DNA from: Halobellus captivus
GTDB taxonomy: Archaea > Halobacteriota > Halobacteria > Halobacteriales > Haloferacaceae
NCBI RefSeq assembly: GCF_007655485.1
Contig: NZ_VJXQ01000001.1
Span: 42,427-106,426, forward strand
Reading direction: 5' to 3'
DNA length: 64,000 nucleotides
This document shows, one piece after another, positions 49,672-58,334 of the stretch. The notes under the pieces were generated by a model. It searched no databases. It saw only the letters and a program-made list of their open reading frames with translations, and was not told the DNA's origin. The position numbers were made by a program, and so were the translations under genes. Position 1 is the first letter of the stretch, and every line of letters starts with the position of its first letter.

Positions 49672-50391
49672 ATGCGCATCCGTGGCCGTCGCCGCTGCAA
49701 GGAGTGCGGGCGCGAGTGGTCCTACTTCGAGACGGGGACGGTGAACTGCCCCGATTGTGAAAGCCTGCGAAGCGTCGGGATCGGCGAGCGCGAGCGCCAC
49801 ACCGACAGTGCGGTTTCGCTCGATCTGTCGATCCACCGCGCCGCGTTAGACGAGCACACCGACGCCGAGGACGTCGCGTCGGATCTGAAGGTGACGCTCC
49901 GAGACTACGTCCGGCAGCGTGGGTTCGTCCAGGCCGGAACGATCCGAGCCGTTGACGACACGGTGCTCGCGGCCGCGGAGCTTTTGCACGCCGTCGACGT
50001 GCTCGATCGGGCCCGAGACCCCGACGAGGCTGTTCGACTGTACGTACTCGAACTGCTCCGTGGGGCGGACGACGGCGAGCGACCGGACCCCTCGACGGTT
50101 CCAGACTCGATGAACGCCGCCCGCGGTCTGGCGTACGCCGAGGTCCTCTCGACGTTCTGCACCGATCTCGGCACGTGGCTCGAGGACCACCCCGATCGGG
50201 CCGCTGGACAGGTTCGCGAGACGATCGAAACGCACCTCCGACGCGTGGAAGCGATGCAGGGAGACGTGCCGGTCGCGACGTCCGAGCGCCTCGTCCGGGC
50301 GACGCGCGATCTCGTGGCCTATCTGAGGGATGACGACGAAACGGCACTGACGACCGCCAGAGAGCGACTTGCCGATCTCGACGAAGCGTGA
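49672..50391 (+). CDS. Zinc-ribbon haloarchaeal protein
   Basis: 239 aa from ATG 49672 (MRIRGRRRCKECGREWSYFE); a GTG three codons upstream is in frame. The N-terminal CKEC … CPDC is a zinc ribbon of the TFIIB/rubredoxin-like type. The rest is helical with acidic surfaces (DLKVTLRDYVRQRGFVQAG, AARGLAYAEVLSTF). Widespread in haloarchaea without known function. It is followed by another small CxxC protein and a VOC protein on the same strand. Confidence 0.7.
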   Translation: MRIRGRRRCKECGREWSYFETGTVNCPDCESLRSVGIGERERHTDSAVSLDLSIHRAALDEHTDAEDVASDLKVTLRDYVRQRGFVQAGTIRAVDDTVLAAAELLHAVDVLDRARDPDEAVRLYVLELLRGADDGERPDPSTVPDSMNAARGLAYAEVLSTFCTDLGTWLEDHPDRAAGQVRETIETHLRRVEAMQGDVPVATSERLVRATRDLVAYLRDDDETALTTARERLADLDEA

Positions 50392-50410
50392 TCGACGGCG
50401 AAGACTCCGG

Positions 50411-50448
50411 CTGACGACAACGGGTGTGACTGACGACAACGACTTTGG
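50411..50448 (+). repeat. 19-bp duplication after a stop codon
   Basis: CTGACGACAACGGGTGTGA followed by CTGACGACAACGACTTTGG. It begins 19 bp after the stop at 50389-50391. Confidence 0.55.
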
Positions 50449-50473
50449 CGGACGCCGACGCACCCTTCGGTCG

Positions 50474-50707
50474 ATGCCGGATCGATTCGACCAACACGCC
50501 GTCCGCCACCGGATGAAGCTGCTCCGCTCGGACGGCGACGTCACCCTGTATGCGAACCGAGACGATGTTCCCTGCCCGGCGTGCGGGGAAGCCTTCGGAC
50601 GAATTCTGCTGACAGAACGACGTGAACACTCGTTCGACCTCGCCGACGCCGACCGCCTCTGCGTGGCCCGGGAGCCCGACAGACTCGTCGTGTGCACGCA
50701 CGACTGA
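50474..50707 (+). CDS. Small CxxC protein (flagella-cluster-like)
   Basis: 77 aa from ATG 50474 (MPDRFDQHAVRHRMKLLRSD). Contains VPCPACGEAF, a CxxC knuckle, then LLTERREHSFDLADADRLC and VVCTHD. The layout resembles small haloarchaeal proteins often labelled as flagella cluster proteins; no archaellum gene is nearby, so the label is only a resemblance. The stop is 69 bp before the VOC gene. Confidence 0.65.
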   Translation: MPDRFDQHAVRHRMKLLRSDGDVTLYANRDDVPCPACGEAFGRILLTERREHSFDLADADRLCVAREPDRLVVCTHD

Positions 50708-50775
50708 TGGAGTCGGACGCCACGGATATCACAAACGAGGTACACTTATCGGTCGGACTCGCGCACACTCGTTCG

Positions 50776-51138
50776 ATGAACGTTCTCCACCCGGCGCTGA
50801 ACGTCAGCGATATGGATCGGACGCTCGACTTTTACGAGAACCTCCTCGACCTCGAACGGACGAGAGAGACCGAGTTGGACGGTCAGCGAATGGTGTTCGT
50901 CGGCGGCGACGATGGTGCCGAAATCCAGTTCCTCGCCGTCGACGAACCCCAGGACCCCGCGGGATTCGATCACCTCGCTATCGCCGTCGATGACGTCGAG
51001 ACCACGATCGAGGAGGCGGAAACCGAGTGGGACAGCACCGTCGTGATGGAGCCGCAGGTCATCGGCGGCGACGTTCGTCTCGCGTTCATTACGGATCCCG
51101 AGGGGTATCACGTCGAACTCATCGAAGAGTTGGCGTGA
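50776..51138 (+). CDS. VOC superfamily protein (glyoxalase/dioxygenase-like)
   Basis: 120 aa from ATG 50776. Two beta-alpha-beta-beta-beta halves: HPALNVSDMDRTLDFYENLL (first) and FDHLAIAVDDVETTIEEAE (second), ending ITDPEGYHVELIEEL. Metal ligands fit His at HPAL, Glu in EIQF, His in DHLAIA and Glu in HVELIEE. This matches the lactoylglutathione lyase-like group. Substrate unknown. Confidence 0.82.
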   Translation: MNVLHPALNVSDMDRTLDFYENLLDLERTRETELDGQRMVFVGGDDGAEIQFLAVDEPQDPAGFDHLAIAVDDVETTIEEAETEWDSTVVMEPQVIGGDVRLAFITDPEGYHVELIEELA

Positions 51139-51383
51139 CCTCCGGTCTGTCCGAGCCTTTTTATCCGAACGAGCGGCCAGCGCCCCCGTGAGCTGAACGT
51201 CGACCGCGACGGTCACGGCGGGTGCGCGGCGCGCCGTCGCGGTACGCCCTTTCGTAGCGTTTGCACGTCTTCACTGACGCGCTCGCACGCAGTTGTGCGA
51301 TCGGCTCCGGACTCAGTTGCAAACGCGACGACATATGCGCCGCCTGTTTGCCCCCACGGACCCGCTCACGAGGGATCTGATGA
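51139..51383. other. Spacer between VOC and rtcB gene ends with a nested stem
   Basis: A T-rich run (CTTTTTAT, about 51157-51164) follows the VOC stop and may end that transcript. An outer 9-bp stem GCGTTTGCA (51257-51265) / TGCAAACGC (51318-51326) encloses CGCAC / GTGCG (51284-51288, 51295-51299). Both flanking genes end here, so a promoter for a small RNA is possible but unproven. No gene is seen. Confidence 0.4.
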
Positions 51384-52916
51384 CTATCCCTTGATGTTGC
51401 AGACGGGGAACGTCCGCGCGACCTTGTCGCCGATACCCAGCTCGTCGGAGACGCGGACCACCTCGTCGACATCCTTGTAGACGCCGGGTGCCTCCTCGGC
51501 GACGGTCGCCCCCGACTGCGCCTTCACGTAGATCTTCTGTTGGTCGCGGAGCTCCTGCTGAACGGTCTCGCCCCAGTACTCCTGCTTCGCCTGCGTCCGG
51601 CTCATCGTCCGGCCCGCGCCGTGAGCCGTCGAACCGAAGGAAAGATCCAGCGAGTGTTCGCCGCCCCGGAGGACGTACGAGCCCGAGCCCATACTCCCGG
51701 GGATGATGATCGGTTGGCCCACGTCGCGGTAGGCTGCCGGGAGTTCCGGTCGGCCCGCCGGGAACGCGCGGGTCGCGCCCTTCCGGTGGACGTAGAGCTC
51801 TCGCTCAGCCCGGTCGACAGCCTCCTCGGGGCTCACAGGGATGCCGTCGGCATCGACGCTGACCTCGTGAACCTCCTTCTTGCCGATGTTGTGTGCGACG
51901 TCGTAGAGGAGTTCCATCTCCATCGCCTCCCAGTCGCGCTCGAAGACGCGCTCGAAGACGCGCCGCGTTCGGTGCATAATGAGCTGCCGGTTCACCCACG
52001 CGTAGTTGATCGCCGCGCACATCGCACCGTAGTACGACTCCGCTAACTCGGATCCGGCCGGAGCGGCCGCCAACTCGCGGTCGGGAAGTTCCGCGAGGAG
52101 GTCGCCGTGTTCCTTCTCGATCCGCCGCAGGTAATCCGAACAGATCTGGTGCCCGAGCCCGCGAGAACCGCAGTGAATGAGGACGACGACCTGGTTTTCC
52201 TCCAGGCCGAACTCCTTTGCGACCTCCGGGCGGAAGATGTCCGTGACCCGCTGCACTTCGAGAAAGTGATTTCCGGAGCCGAGGCTGCCGACCTGGTTCT
52301 TCCCCCTGTCTTTCGCCTTCTGCGACACCGCGTCGGGATCGGCGTCAGGACGCATTCCCTCGTCCTCGCAGTGCGTGAGGTCGTCTTCGACCGCATAGCC
52401 GTGTTCGAGCGCCCAGTCGACTCCTCGGTTCAGAATCTGATCGAGGGTGTCGCGACCGGCTTCGACGATGCCGCCGCCGCCGAGCCCCGACGGGACGTTG
52501 GCGAAGAGGCTGTCAACGAGTTCCTCCTCGTGGCCGACGAGGTCGTCGTAGGTCAGGTTCGTTCGCATCATCCTGACGCCGCAGTTGATGTCGTAGCCGA
52601 TCGCGCCCGGTGAGATACAGCCGGTTTCGACGTCGGTCGCACCCACGCCGCCGACGGGGAAGCCGTAGCCCTGGTGGCCGTCCGGCATACAGATCGCGTG
52701 TTCGGCGATTCCGGGTAGATGGGTCGCGTTGCGGAGCTGTTGGAGCGTCTTGTCGCCGCTGATCTGTTCGAGCAGCGCCTCGCTGGCGAGCACTCGCGCG
52801 GGAACGCGCATCTCACCGTCGCGCGGTATCTCCCACACGTTCTCGCGGACGCGTTCGAGGCGGATGCCGTCGTATTCGCGGACCTCGCCGTCACTGTCGT
52901 CAGCGTGTTCGTTCAT
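51384..52916 (-). CDS. rtcB: RNA-splicing ligase RtcB
   Basis: 510 aa, without an intein. It joins 2',3'-cyclic phosphate and 5'-OH RNA ends, chiefly to seal tRNA exons after intron removal, using GTP and Mn2+. Key motifs: AICMPDGHQGYGFPVGGV, AIGYDINCGVRMM (metal-binding Cys), LGSGNHFLEVQ, HCGSRGLGHQI, and GSTAHGAGRTMSR with the guanylylated His. C-terminus VCNIKG. All expected catalytic positions are present. ATG 52916. Independent of its neighbours, ending near the structured spacer 51139-51383. Confidence 0.95.
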   Translation of the reverse strand: MNEHADDSDGEVREYDGIRLERVRENVWEIPRDGEMRVPARVLASEALLEQISGDKTLQQLRNATHLPGIAEHAICMPDGHQGYGFPVGGVGATDVETGCISPGAIGYDINCGVRMMRTNLTYDDLVGHEEELVDSLFANVPSGLGGGGIVEAGRDTLDQILNRGVDWALEHGYAVEDDLTHCEDEGMRPDADPDAVSQKAKDRGKNQVGSLGSGNHFLEVQRVTDIFRPEVAKEFGLEENQVVVLIHCGSRGLGHQICSDYLRRIEKEHGDLLAELPDRELAAAPAGSELAESYYGAMCAAINYAWVNRQLIMHRTRRVFERVFERDWEAMEMELLYDVAHNIGKKEVHEVSVDADGIPVSPEEAVDRAERELYVHRKGATRAFPAGRPELPAAYRDVGQPIIIPGSMGSGSYVLRGGEHSLDLSFGSTAHGAGRTMSRTQAKQEYWGETVQQELRDQQKIYVKAQSGATVAEEAPGVYKDVDEVVRVSDELGIGDKVARTFPVCNIKG

Positions 52917-52970
52917 ACGAGAGCCAACGCGTTGCCGCGAGGAAAGGGTTCCCTTCGGAGCGCCGAGTGA

Positions 52971-53426
52971 TTACTCCTGATAGGCGATTCGAACCTGCTC
53001 CCACTTGCCGTTCGACTCCAGGTGCGCTTGGAGTGCATCCGCGTACGCCTGTGTCAATCGCTCGGCAGCGGCGATGCGTTCTTGGTCGGATTTTCCGCTC
53101 CCGGTCCCGTTCCCGAGGCCGAGGGCGTCCTTGAGCGAGTCGAGCACGCCGCCAGCGCCGCCCGACTGTTTCTCTCCCGGCGCGCCGCCCATCTGTGCCA
53201 TCTGCGAGCGAACGTTATCCAGTTCCGGCATAATCTGCGGGAGCTTTTCCGTGTCGGCGACGATCCGCGCGTGCTCCGGGTCGTCGGCGTGTTCGATCTC
53301 CAGGTCGGTCGCCGTCATGATGAGTCCCCACTCCTGACTCGAGAACTCGGAGTTCTCCACTTGGTCGGTGAACTCGCGATCGACAGCCATTCGATCTCCG
53401 ACGATGCTGTCGGTCCAGTTTGCCAT
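52971..53426 (-). CDS. DUF5799 family protein
   Basis: 151 aa from ATG 53426 (MANWTDSIVGDRMAVDREF). Helical, with the N-terminal block SSQEWGLIMTATDLEIEHAD, IMPELDNVRSQMAQMGG, a Gly/Ser linker (GGAGGVLDSLKDALGLGNG) and a C-terminal helical hairpin RIAAAERLTQAYADALQAHL. This layout matches the haloarchaeal family DUF5799, of unknown function. The stop is 54 bp from the rtcB start on the same strand. Confidence 0.82.
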   Translation of the reverse strand: MANWTDSIVGDRMAVDREFTDQVENSEFSSQEWGLIMTATDLEIEHADDPEHARIVADTEKLPQIMPELDNVRSQMAQMGGAPGEKQSGGAGGVLDSLKDALGLGNGTGSGKSDQERIAAAERLTQAYADALQAHLESNGKWEQVRIAYQE

Positions 53427-53555
53427 ACGCCTCCTAGGCAAGTCGGCGGTTTGAGCGTTTCCCTCGGCCTCGTCGGGGTGCCGTTGGCTTCCCTCGCACG
53501 CCGTCCCGCCGGTTCCGAGGAATGCGTTTTTACCGACGGGGGACGGGAACTCCGT

Positions 53556-54839
53556 ATGGATCGGTACGATCTCCTCTATCGCCTCTACGAGGAGTACGAG
53601 ACGGACACACTCCGCGATCTCCAGAACTTCGTCGACCTCTTTCCCCCCGTCGATTCACGGGTCGCGCTCGAGTACTGGCAGGACGCGAGCGACGAACTCG
53701 ACGAGAGAAAGCGGGAGATCGCGCAGTCGTTCGCGGCCGGAGAGACGCTCGCGGAGATCGCCGCCCGCGCGACGCGCGAACAGACCTTCACCGCGCTTGA
53801 TCTCCACTCGAAGTACGGCCGCTCGGTGAACGCGCTCGTTCTCGACGTCGACGAGACGCTTCGCTCCGCCGGTCGGACCGACAACGAGATTCCCCGGGAG
53901 ACGCTGCACCTGCTGACCGAACTACACGAGACGGGAATACCGATCGTGATCTGCACCGGACAGACCCTCGAAAACGTGAAGGGATTTATGATCCAGGGGC
54001 TCGGGACCGAACTGGTCCACTCCGGCTCGTTCAGCATCGTCTACGAGGCTGGCACCGGCGTGTTCACCCCCGGACACGGATCGGATACCAAGCGCCTCCT
54101 GTATGAGACGCTCGACGACGAGATACAGGAGGTCTTCTCGCTGGTGCGCTCGCGGGTGCTCACCGCCGCGCCCGCAGAGCTGCGGCGCTCGTTACACCTG
54201 CAAGGAAACGAGTTCAACGTCACGCTCAAACCGAATTTCGACGTCGGCAGCGACGCCGCAGAGGCAGTCATCGACGAGGGCCTCGTCTACCTCATCGATC
54301 TCCTCGGGCGGACGGTCGTCGAGACCGTCGACGGCGTCGACGACGTCGGCATCGAAGCGCGCGGCGCGTCCGACGACTCCTTCGATCGAGCCGCCGAGTG
54401 GGCGCGTGCGTACTACGGTGACGCGGACCCGGAGATCGCCTCCGTGCTTGCCAAAGAGGGCGCAACACCCGACCGAAACGTGGACGGAATCCCTGACTCC
54501 GTCCGCGCCCGATTCGAGCGGATCGACGTCGGCTACTACCACGCCGACGCCGCGGAGATCGGCTCGCTCGACCTCGACAAACCGACCGGCGTACGAAGCG
54601 CGCTGGACGTCCTCGAAATCGACGATCCCTTCTGTCTCGTGATGGGCGACAGCAAGTCGGACCTCCGCATTATGCAGTGGGCCGACGCGGCCGCCGCCGG
54701 GCTCTCGGCCGCTCCGAAGCACGCCTCCGGATCCGTGCTCGAACACGTCCGATCAACTGACGAACTGATCTACGACCCCGGCGATGCGGGGTCGGTACTG
54801 CGCGTCGTCTCGGTGTTAAACCAGCTCTCGGAGTGGTAG
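53556..54839 (+). CDS. HAD-superfamily hydrolase, large archaeal form
   Basis: 427 aa from ATG 53556; the long open frame to the left is non-coding. HAD motifs: VLDVDETL (I, with the nucleophile Asp), VICTGQT (II), the Lys of LDKPTGV (III) and MGDSKSDLRI (IV). An N-terminal helical region of about 90 residues (YDLLYRLYEEYETDTLRDL) precedes the HAD core. A cap insertion lies in about 175-330. A C2-cap phosphatase or phosphomutase is likely; the substrate is unknown. It ends 8 bp from the convergent surface-protein operon. Confidence 0.8.
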   Translation: MDRYDLLYRLYEEYETDTLRDLQNFVDLFPPVDSRVALEYWQDASDELDERKREIAQSFAAGETLAEIAARATREQTFTALDLHSKYGRSVNALVLDVDETLRSAGRTDNEIPRETLHLLTELHETGIPIVICTGQTLENVKGFMIQGLGTELVHSGSFSIVYEAGTGVFTPGHGSDTKRLLYETLDDEIQEVFSLVRSRVLTAAPAELRRSLHLQGNEFNVTLKPNFDVGSDAAEAVIDEGLVYLIDLLGRTVVETVDGVDDVGIEARGASDDSFDRAAEWARAYYGDADPEIASVLAKEGATPDRNVDGIPDSVRARFERIDVGYYHADAAEIGSLDLDKPTGVRSALDVLEIDDPFCLVMGDSKSDLRIMQWADAAAAGLSAAPKHASGSVLEHVRSTDELIYDPGDAGSVLRVVSVLNQLSEW

Positions 54840-54847
54840 CTCAGCCG

Positions 54848-56182
54848 TCACAGCAGGGGAACCGACGACGAGAGCGATTCCGTGGACTCGAAGGAGGCGT
54901 GAATCGATAGCGTCGTGCTGTCGGATTGGATCTCGTTGCCGACGCCCCGCTGGATCCGCCACTCGATGATGACCGAGACGGACTCATCGGGATCCAGATC
55001 GAGAGATCGGCTGGTCTCTGCGGCGTCAGCGAGCGGAACGTACCCGTCGCCGCCGACGAGGGGACGACGGCTTCCGTCCTCTCGTTCGAGGACGATCCTC
55101 ACGTCGAGATTCTCGGACAGTTCGCCGACGTCTTTCGTCTCGTCGACTTCGGACTCGGGTTCTGTGATGCCGTTCTCCTCGTCGATCGGTGCGCCGACGG
55201 AGAAGGTCGCGGTCACCCGCTCCGCCGCGGGGTTGGTCACGGTTGCGACATCCTTCCCCATCGCTCCGGGCATCGCGTTCTGAGTGCCGAATAATACGGT
55301 CTTCCGATCTCCGCCGTCTTCGGGGGCGGGAGCATCCGGTTCGTTGTCTGGAGTGGTTCCGGAGCCATCGCTAACGCCGTCTTCGGGTTCATCGCCGTTC
55401 ATCTCACCTCCGGATTGATCGCCGTTCGTCTCGCCCTCAGACTGTTTACCATTCGCATCGCCGTCGGATACTCCCGAAGTTCCCGCTCGGGATCTCTCAG
55501 TCCGATCAGTAGCCGGTGATTCACCGCGGTTCGCTGAATCACTGGACGACTCACTCGCTGTGGTTCCGGACTCACTCGCTGCGGTTCCGGACTCGCTCGT
55601 CGTCGACGCGGGTCGGTCGACGTAAAACGCGTAGCCGTCGGTGTCGGTTACCGCTCCGGATTCCTCGCCGTCGACGAACAGGCGTGCCGTCACGGAGATG
55701 TGTCCCTCTCGGCGCTCCGTCGATCCGGGCGTAGAAACGTCGAACCCGTTCGATTGGCTTGCATCGAGGTAGGTGGTCTGCGGGCCGCCGACCATCGCTC
55801 CGAGATCGATGATTTCCGTTTCGACTGACTCGATCGACGTCCGTTGTACGACGGCCCAACTGCCGTTCGGCAGTTGGGTCTGCACGACCACCCTGACCTG
55901 ATCGACGGACGAATCGACGGTTATCGAACCATCGAGGTATCCGGCGACGACCCCCGCGTCACCCTCTGCGTCGCGGACGTTCGGCGGATCCGACGCTGTG
56001 ATGTCGATCGCGGCAGTGGAAGCCTCCGGGTCTCCCGCACCCGGGGGGACGGGCTGGTCCGAACTGCCCGGGAGTGCATCCGGAATAACGGCCGGACTCG
56101 CGCCGACGATTACAACGGCGGCGACTGCGACGACGAGCAGGTGCGTCCCGGTAATCGGAACCGGCAGGTCGGCAGCGCTCAT
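54848..56182 (-). CDS. Membrane-anchored surface protein with a fibre-subunit-like C-terminal motif
   Basis: 444 aa. Starts MSAADLPVPITGTHLL, a membrane helix at about 12-34, then a beta domain (about 50-190). Next is a Ser/Thr/Gly/Glu/Asn-rich linker (about 192-300) and a C-terminal beta domain (about 300-444) ending with GVGNEIQSDSTTLSI. This GNE[IV]Q[SG]D motif recurs near the C-terminus of three TasA-like fibre proteins downstream of it in the window. The start ATG overlaps the previous stop (ATGA). It is the last gene of the signal-peptidase operon. A fibre base or anchoring role is inferred. Confidence 0.7.
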   Translation of the reverse strand: MSAADLPVPITGTHLLVVAVAAVVIVGASPAVIPDALPGSSDQPVPPGAGDPEASTAAIDITASDPPNVRDAEGDAGVVAGYLDGSITVDSSVDQVRVVVQTQLPNGSWAVVQRTSIESVETEIIDLGAMVGGPQTTYLDASQSNGFDVSTPGSTERREGHISVTARLFVDGEESGAVTDTDGYAFYVDRPASTTSESGTAASESGTTASESSSDSANRGESPATDRTERSRAGTSGVSDGDANGKQSEGETNGDQSGGEMNGDEPEDGVSDGSGTTPDNEPDAPAPEDGGDRKTVLFGTQNAMPGAMGKDVATVTNPAAERVTATFSVGAPIDEENGITEPESEVDETKDVGELSENLDVRIVLEREDGSRRPLVGGDGYVPLADAAETSRSLDLDPDESVSVIIEWRIQRGVGNEIQSDSTTLSIHASFESTESLSSSVPLL

Positions 56183-57189
56183 CGACTCACCACCAGTGGC
56201 GAGAGGGCGGCGGATTCGTTGTTCGCCGTCGAATTCGTGTCCTCCTCAATCTCGCCGTCGGTTCCATCGTCGTTCGATTCGACTGGTTCGTCGGGGGACG
56301 CGGGTTCGTCGTGGGACGTTGGGTTGTCGTCGGGTGATTTGCTCTCCTTGGTCGTCGACTCGGGTTCCTCGGCGGTCGTTGATTCATTCTGTTGGGCGCT
56401 CGCAGACGTTTCGTCCGGCTGGACGGGTGATTCGTGTTGTTCACGTGGTTCCGGAGCAGTGACTGCCGTTCCCTCGTCGACCTCGCCTTCGCGTGGCGAC
56501 TCCGACTCGTTGGCGGCTCCGTTCATTGAGGTTGTCGTGTTCGGTCCGCTACTTCCGTTCGTGGGCGGACTGTTCCCGACGTTCTCCTCGTCGCTCGCGT
56601 TCCCGTCGATCGATTCGTTCTCGCCGACAGATTCGTTCGCGAGGGACGACTCGTTCTGCTCAGACGCGTTAGGGCCGACATTCGATGCGGTGCTGTCGGA
56701 TGCTTCCACTCCGTCCGCCGATTCCGACTCGTTCGGGACGAACAGGCCGAACGGACTGAACCCGTCAGTCGTCGCTCGGAGCTTGTACGTGCCGTGTCTC
56801 TCCGCTTCGACGGTCGTCTCGAAGTACGTCCACCCGGATCCGCCGTCGTGACCGATCAGGACGTCGTCGACGTCTCCGGCGTTCTCGTCGACCCACGATT
56901 TCGACACCCAGACGGTGATTTGCGCGCAGCCGTCGCCGTGCACGTCGAACTCCGCTACGAGTTCGAGATCCGCTGCGGTCTCGGCGGTCGCTGGCTCACA
57001 GGACGTGAGCGGGGTGACGCGGAACTTCGAGACGTCCGACTGCTCGACGTCCAACTCCACGGTGACGTCCTCTCGATCGGATAACAGCGCGGTCGTCGCC
57101 GCTCCGGACAGCGACGCGACGACGACGAGCGCGAGTGCCGCGGCTAGTAGCTGACTGCCGTCGATCGGGAACCGACTCGAAGGCGTCAT
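56179..57189 (-). CDS. Surface protein with PGF-pre-PGF-like domain and long acidic/Asn-rich tail
   Basis: 336 aa. A membrane helix at about 13-35 ends ATTALLSDRE, reminiscent of SipW-type signal sequences. Residues about 45-155 form a beta domain with WVSKSWVDENAGDVDDVLI, GSGWTYFETTVEAERHGTY and DGFSPFGLFVP, typical of PGF-pre-PGF domains. The remaining 180 residues are a low-complexity Ser/Asn/Glu/Thr/Pro-rich stalk with many N-glycosylation sequons (NES, NTT, NSS), ending LSPLVVSR. Coupled by ATGA overlaps on both sides within the signal-peptidase operon. It may be an exposed stalk; partner unknown. Confidence 0.68.
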   Translation of the reverse strand: MTPSSRFPIDGSQLLAAALALVVVASLSGAATTALLSDREDVTVELDVEQSDVSKFRVTPLTSCEPATAETAADLELVAEFDVHGDGCAQITVWVSKSWVDENAGDVDDVLIGHDGGSGWTYFETTVEAERHGTYKLRATTDGFSPFGLFVPNESESADGVEASDSTASNVGPNASEQNESSLANESVGENESIDGNASDEENVGNSPPTNGSSGPNTTTSMNGAANESESPREGEVDEGTAVTAPEPREQHESPVQPDETSASAQQNESTTAEEPESTTKESKSPDDNPTSHDEPASPDEPVESNDDGTDGEIEEDTNSTANNESAALSPLVVSR

Positions 57190-58334
57190 CGTTCCACCTC
57201 CGAATTTCTCGACGGGAGAGCGCGGTCCGATCCGCTGAGGCTCTGCTGTCCCGGTGGGTTCTTATCGGGCTTCCCTGGCTCTTTGTCTGCGTTCCCGGGT
57301 GGGTCTCCGGAATTACTGGATGAGGGACTACCTGTCTCGACTCCGCCGTCGGCGTCGACCTTCACCCAGTAGCTCCCGGGGCACGGATCGCTATTGCGGC
57401 GCGGCGGATCGCCGCTTTCGGGGTATTCGCCACCCTGCTGCTCGTAGGTGTCGACGAACGTGAGGTCCTCACTCCGACCGCCGGTGGTGACGGTGAACGG
57501 CGTCGACTCGCCGTCGTACTCGAAGACGTCGAGGTTCGTCGCGTACTTGAGCAGAACCTCGTCGACGTGGTCCGGAATCTCGGTCACTTCGAGCGTCGCG
57601 TAGCGATCGGTGTCGCCACATCGCTTCAGGGCGAACGAGAGGTCGTCCTCGTCGATCTGCTCGTCGCTGCAGAACGCCGCGAAACTGATGTCCTTACCGC
57701 ACTCGGGGTCTGGTTCCTCCGGGCAGTCGTCGCAGTCCGGACGGTCGAACTCGTAGTCCAGTGGATTTCCGAGATGTCTCGCCTGCACCGCGCGGAACGA
57801 GAAGCCGAACTCGATGTCGGAATCGGTGGGTGCCAGGAGCGTCCACGTGAACGAGGCCGTCCAGATCTCATCCGATGGGAGCGCGTCAGTCGAGAGCGGC
57901 CCACCGGAGCTGAACTGCTCTCGGAACGATCGGAATGATCCCTCGAACAACACGACAGTGCCCGCAGACGGACTGGTGAGTTCGAGACGCACGTCGAGGT
58001 TCGACTCGATCGGCTCGCATGTCGGACACGGGGTCAGCAGCCACACGTACGCCGGATTGGTGTCGATCGACAGGTCGAACTCGGCGGTCTTCGATTCGTG
58101 CACTCCGATCGAACCGGTGTAGGAACCGTCACTCCAGGCTTCGGGGCGTTGCACGTCGACGTCCAGATCCAGTGTCCCGGCCGCAAACGTCGAACGGGTC
58201 CGTTCCTCGTCGGTGAGGAAGGCGGCGACGCCGCTACCCGAACCCGCCGCAGCGCCCACGGCGGCGACCCCATACAGGAGCTTTCGTCGGGAAAGCCCCG
58301 CTCCTCTCACATTGGTGTCTTCTGAATCAGTCAT
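57186..58334 (-). CDS. SipW-dependent-type fibre/matrix protein (TasA-like), operon copy
   Basis: 382 aa from ATG 58334, which overlaps the signal-peptidase stop by 8 bases. The N-terminal signal LSRRKLLYGVAAVGAAAGSG then GVAAFLTDEERTRSTFAAG is of the SipW-dependent type: an RR-K motif, Ala/Gly core and an alanine-rich cleavage region followed by [ST]DEE. Then LDLDVDVQR as in TasA/camelysin family members. The mature part has many Asp and Glu and four cysteine pairs (TPCPTCEPIE; DCDDCPEEPDPECGK). Its C-terminal part is a Ser/Pro/Gly-rich tail (SSSNSGDPPGNADKEPGKPD). It is probably cleaved by the peptidase encoded just upstream. Confidence 0.75.
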   Translation of the reverse strand: MTDSEDTNVRGAGLSRRKLLYGVAAVGAAAGSGSGVAAFLTDEERTRSTFAAGTLDLDVDVQRPEAWSDGSYTGSIGVHESKTAEFDLSIDTNPAYVWLLTPCPTCEPIESNLDVRLELTSPSAGTVVLFEGSFRSFREQFSSGGPLSTDALPSDEIWTASFTWTLLAPTDSDIEFGFSFRAVQARHLGNPLDYEFDRPDCDDCPEEPDPECGKDISFAAFCSDEQIDEDDLSFALKRCGDTDRYATLEVTEIPDHVDEVLLKYATNLDVFEYDGESTPFTVTTGGRSEDLTFVDTYEQQGGEYPESGDPPRRNSDPCPGSYWVKVDADGGVETGSPSSSNSGDPPGNADKEPGKPDKNPPGQQSLSGSDRALPSRNSEVER

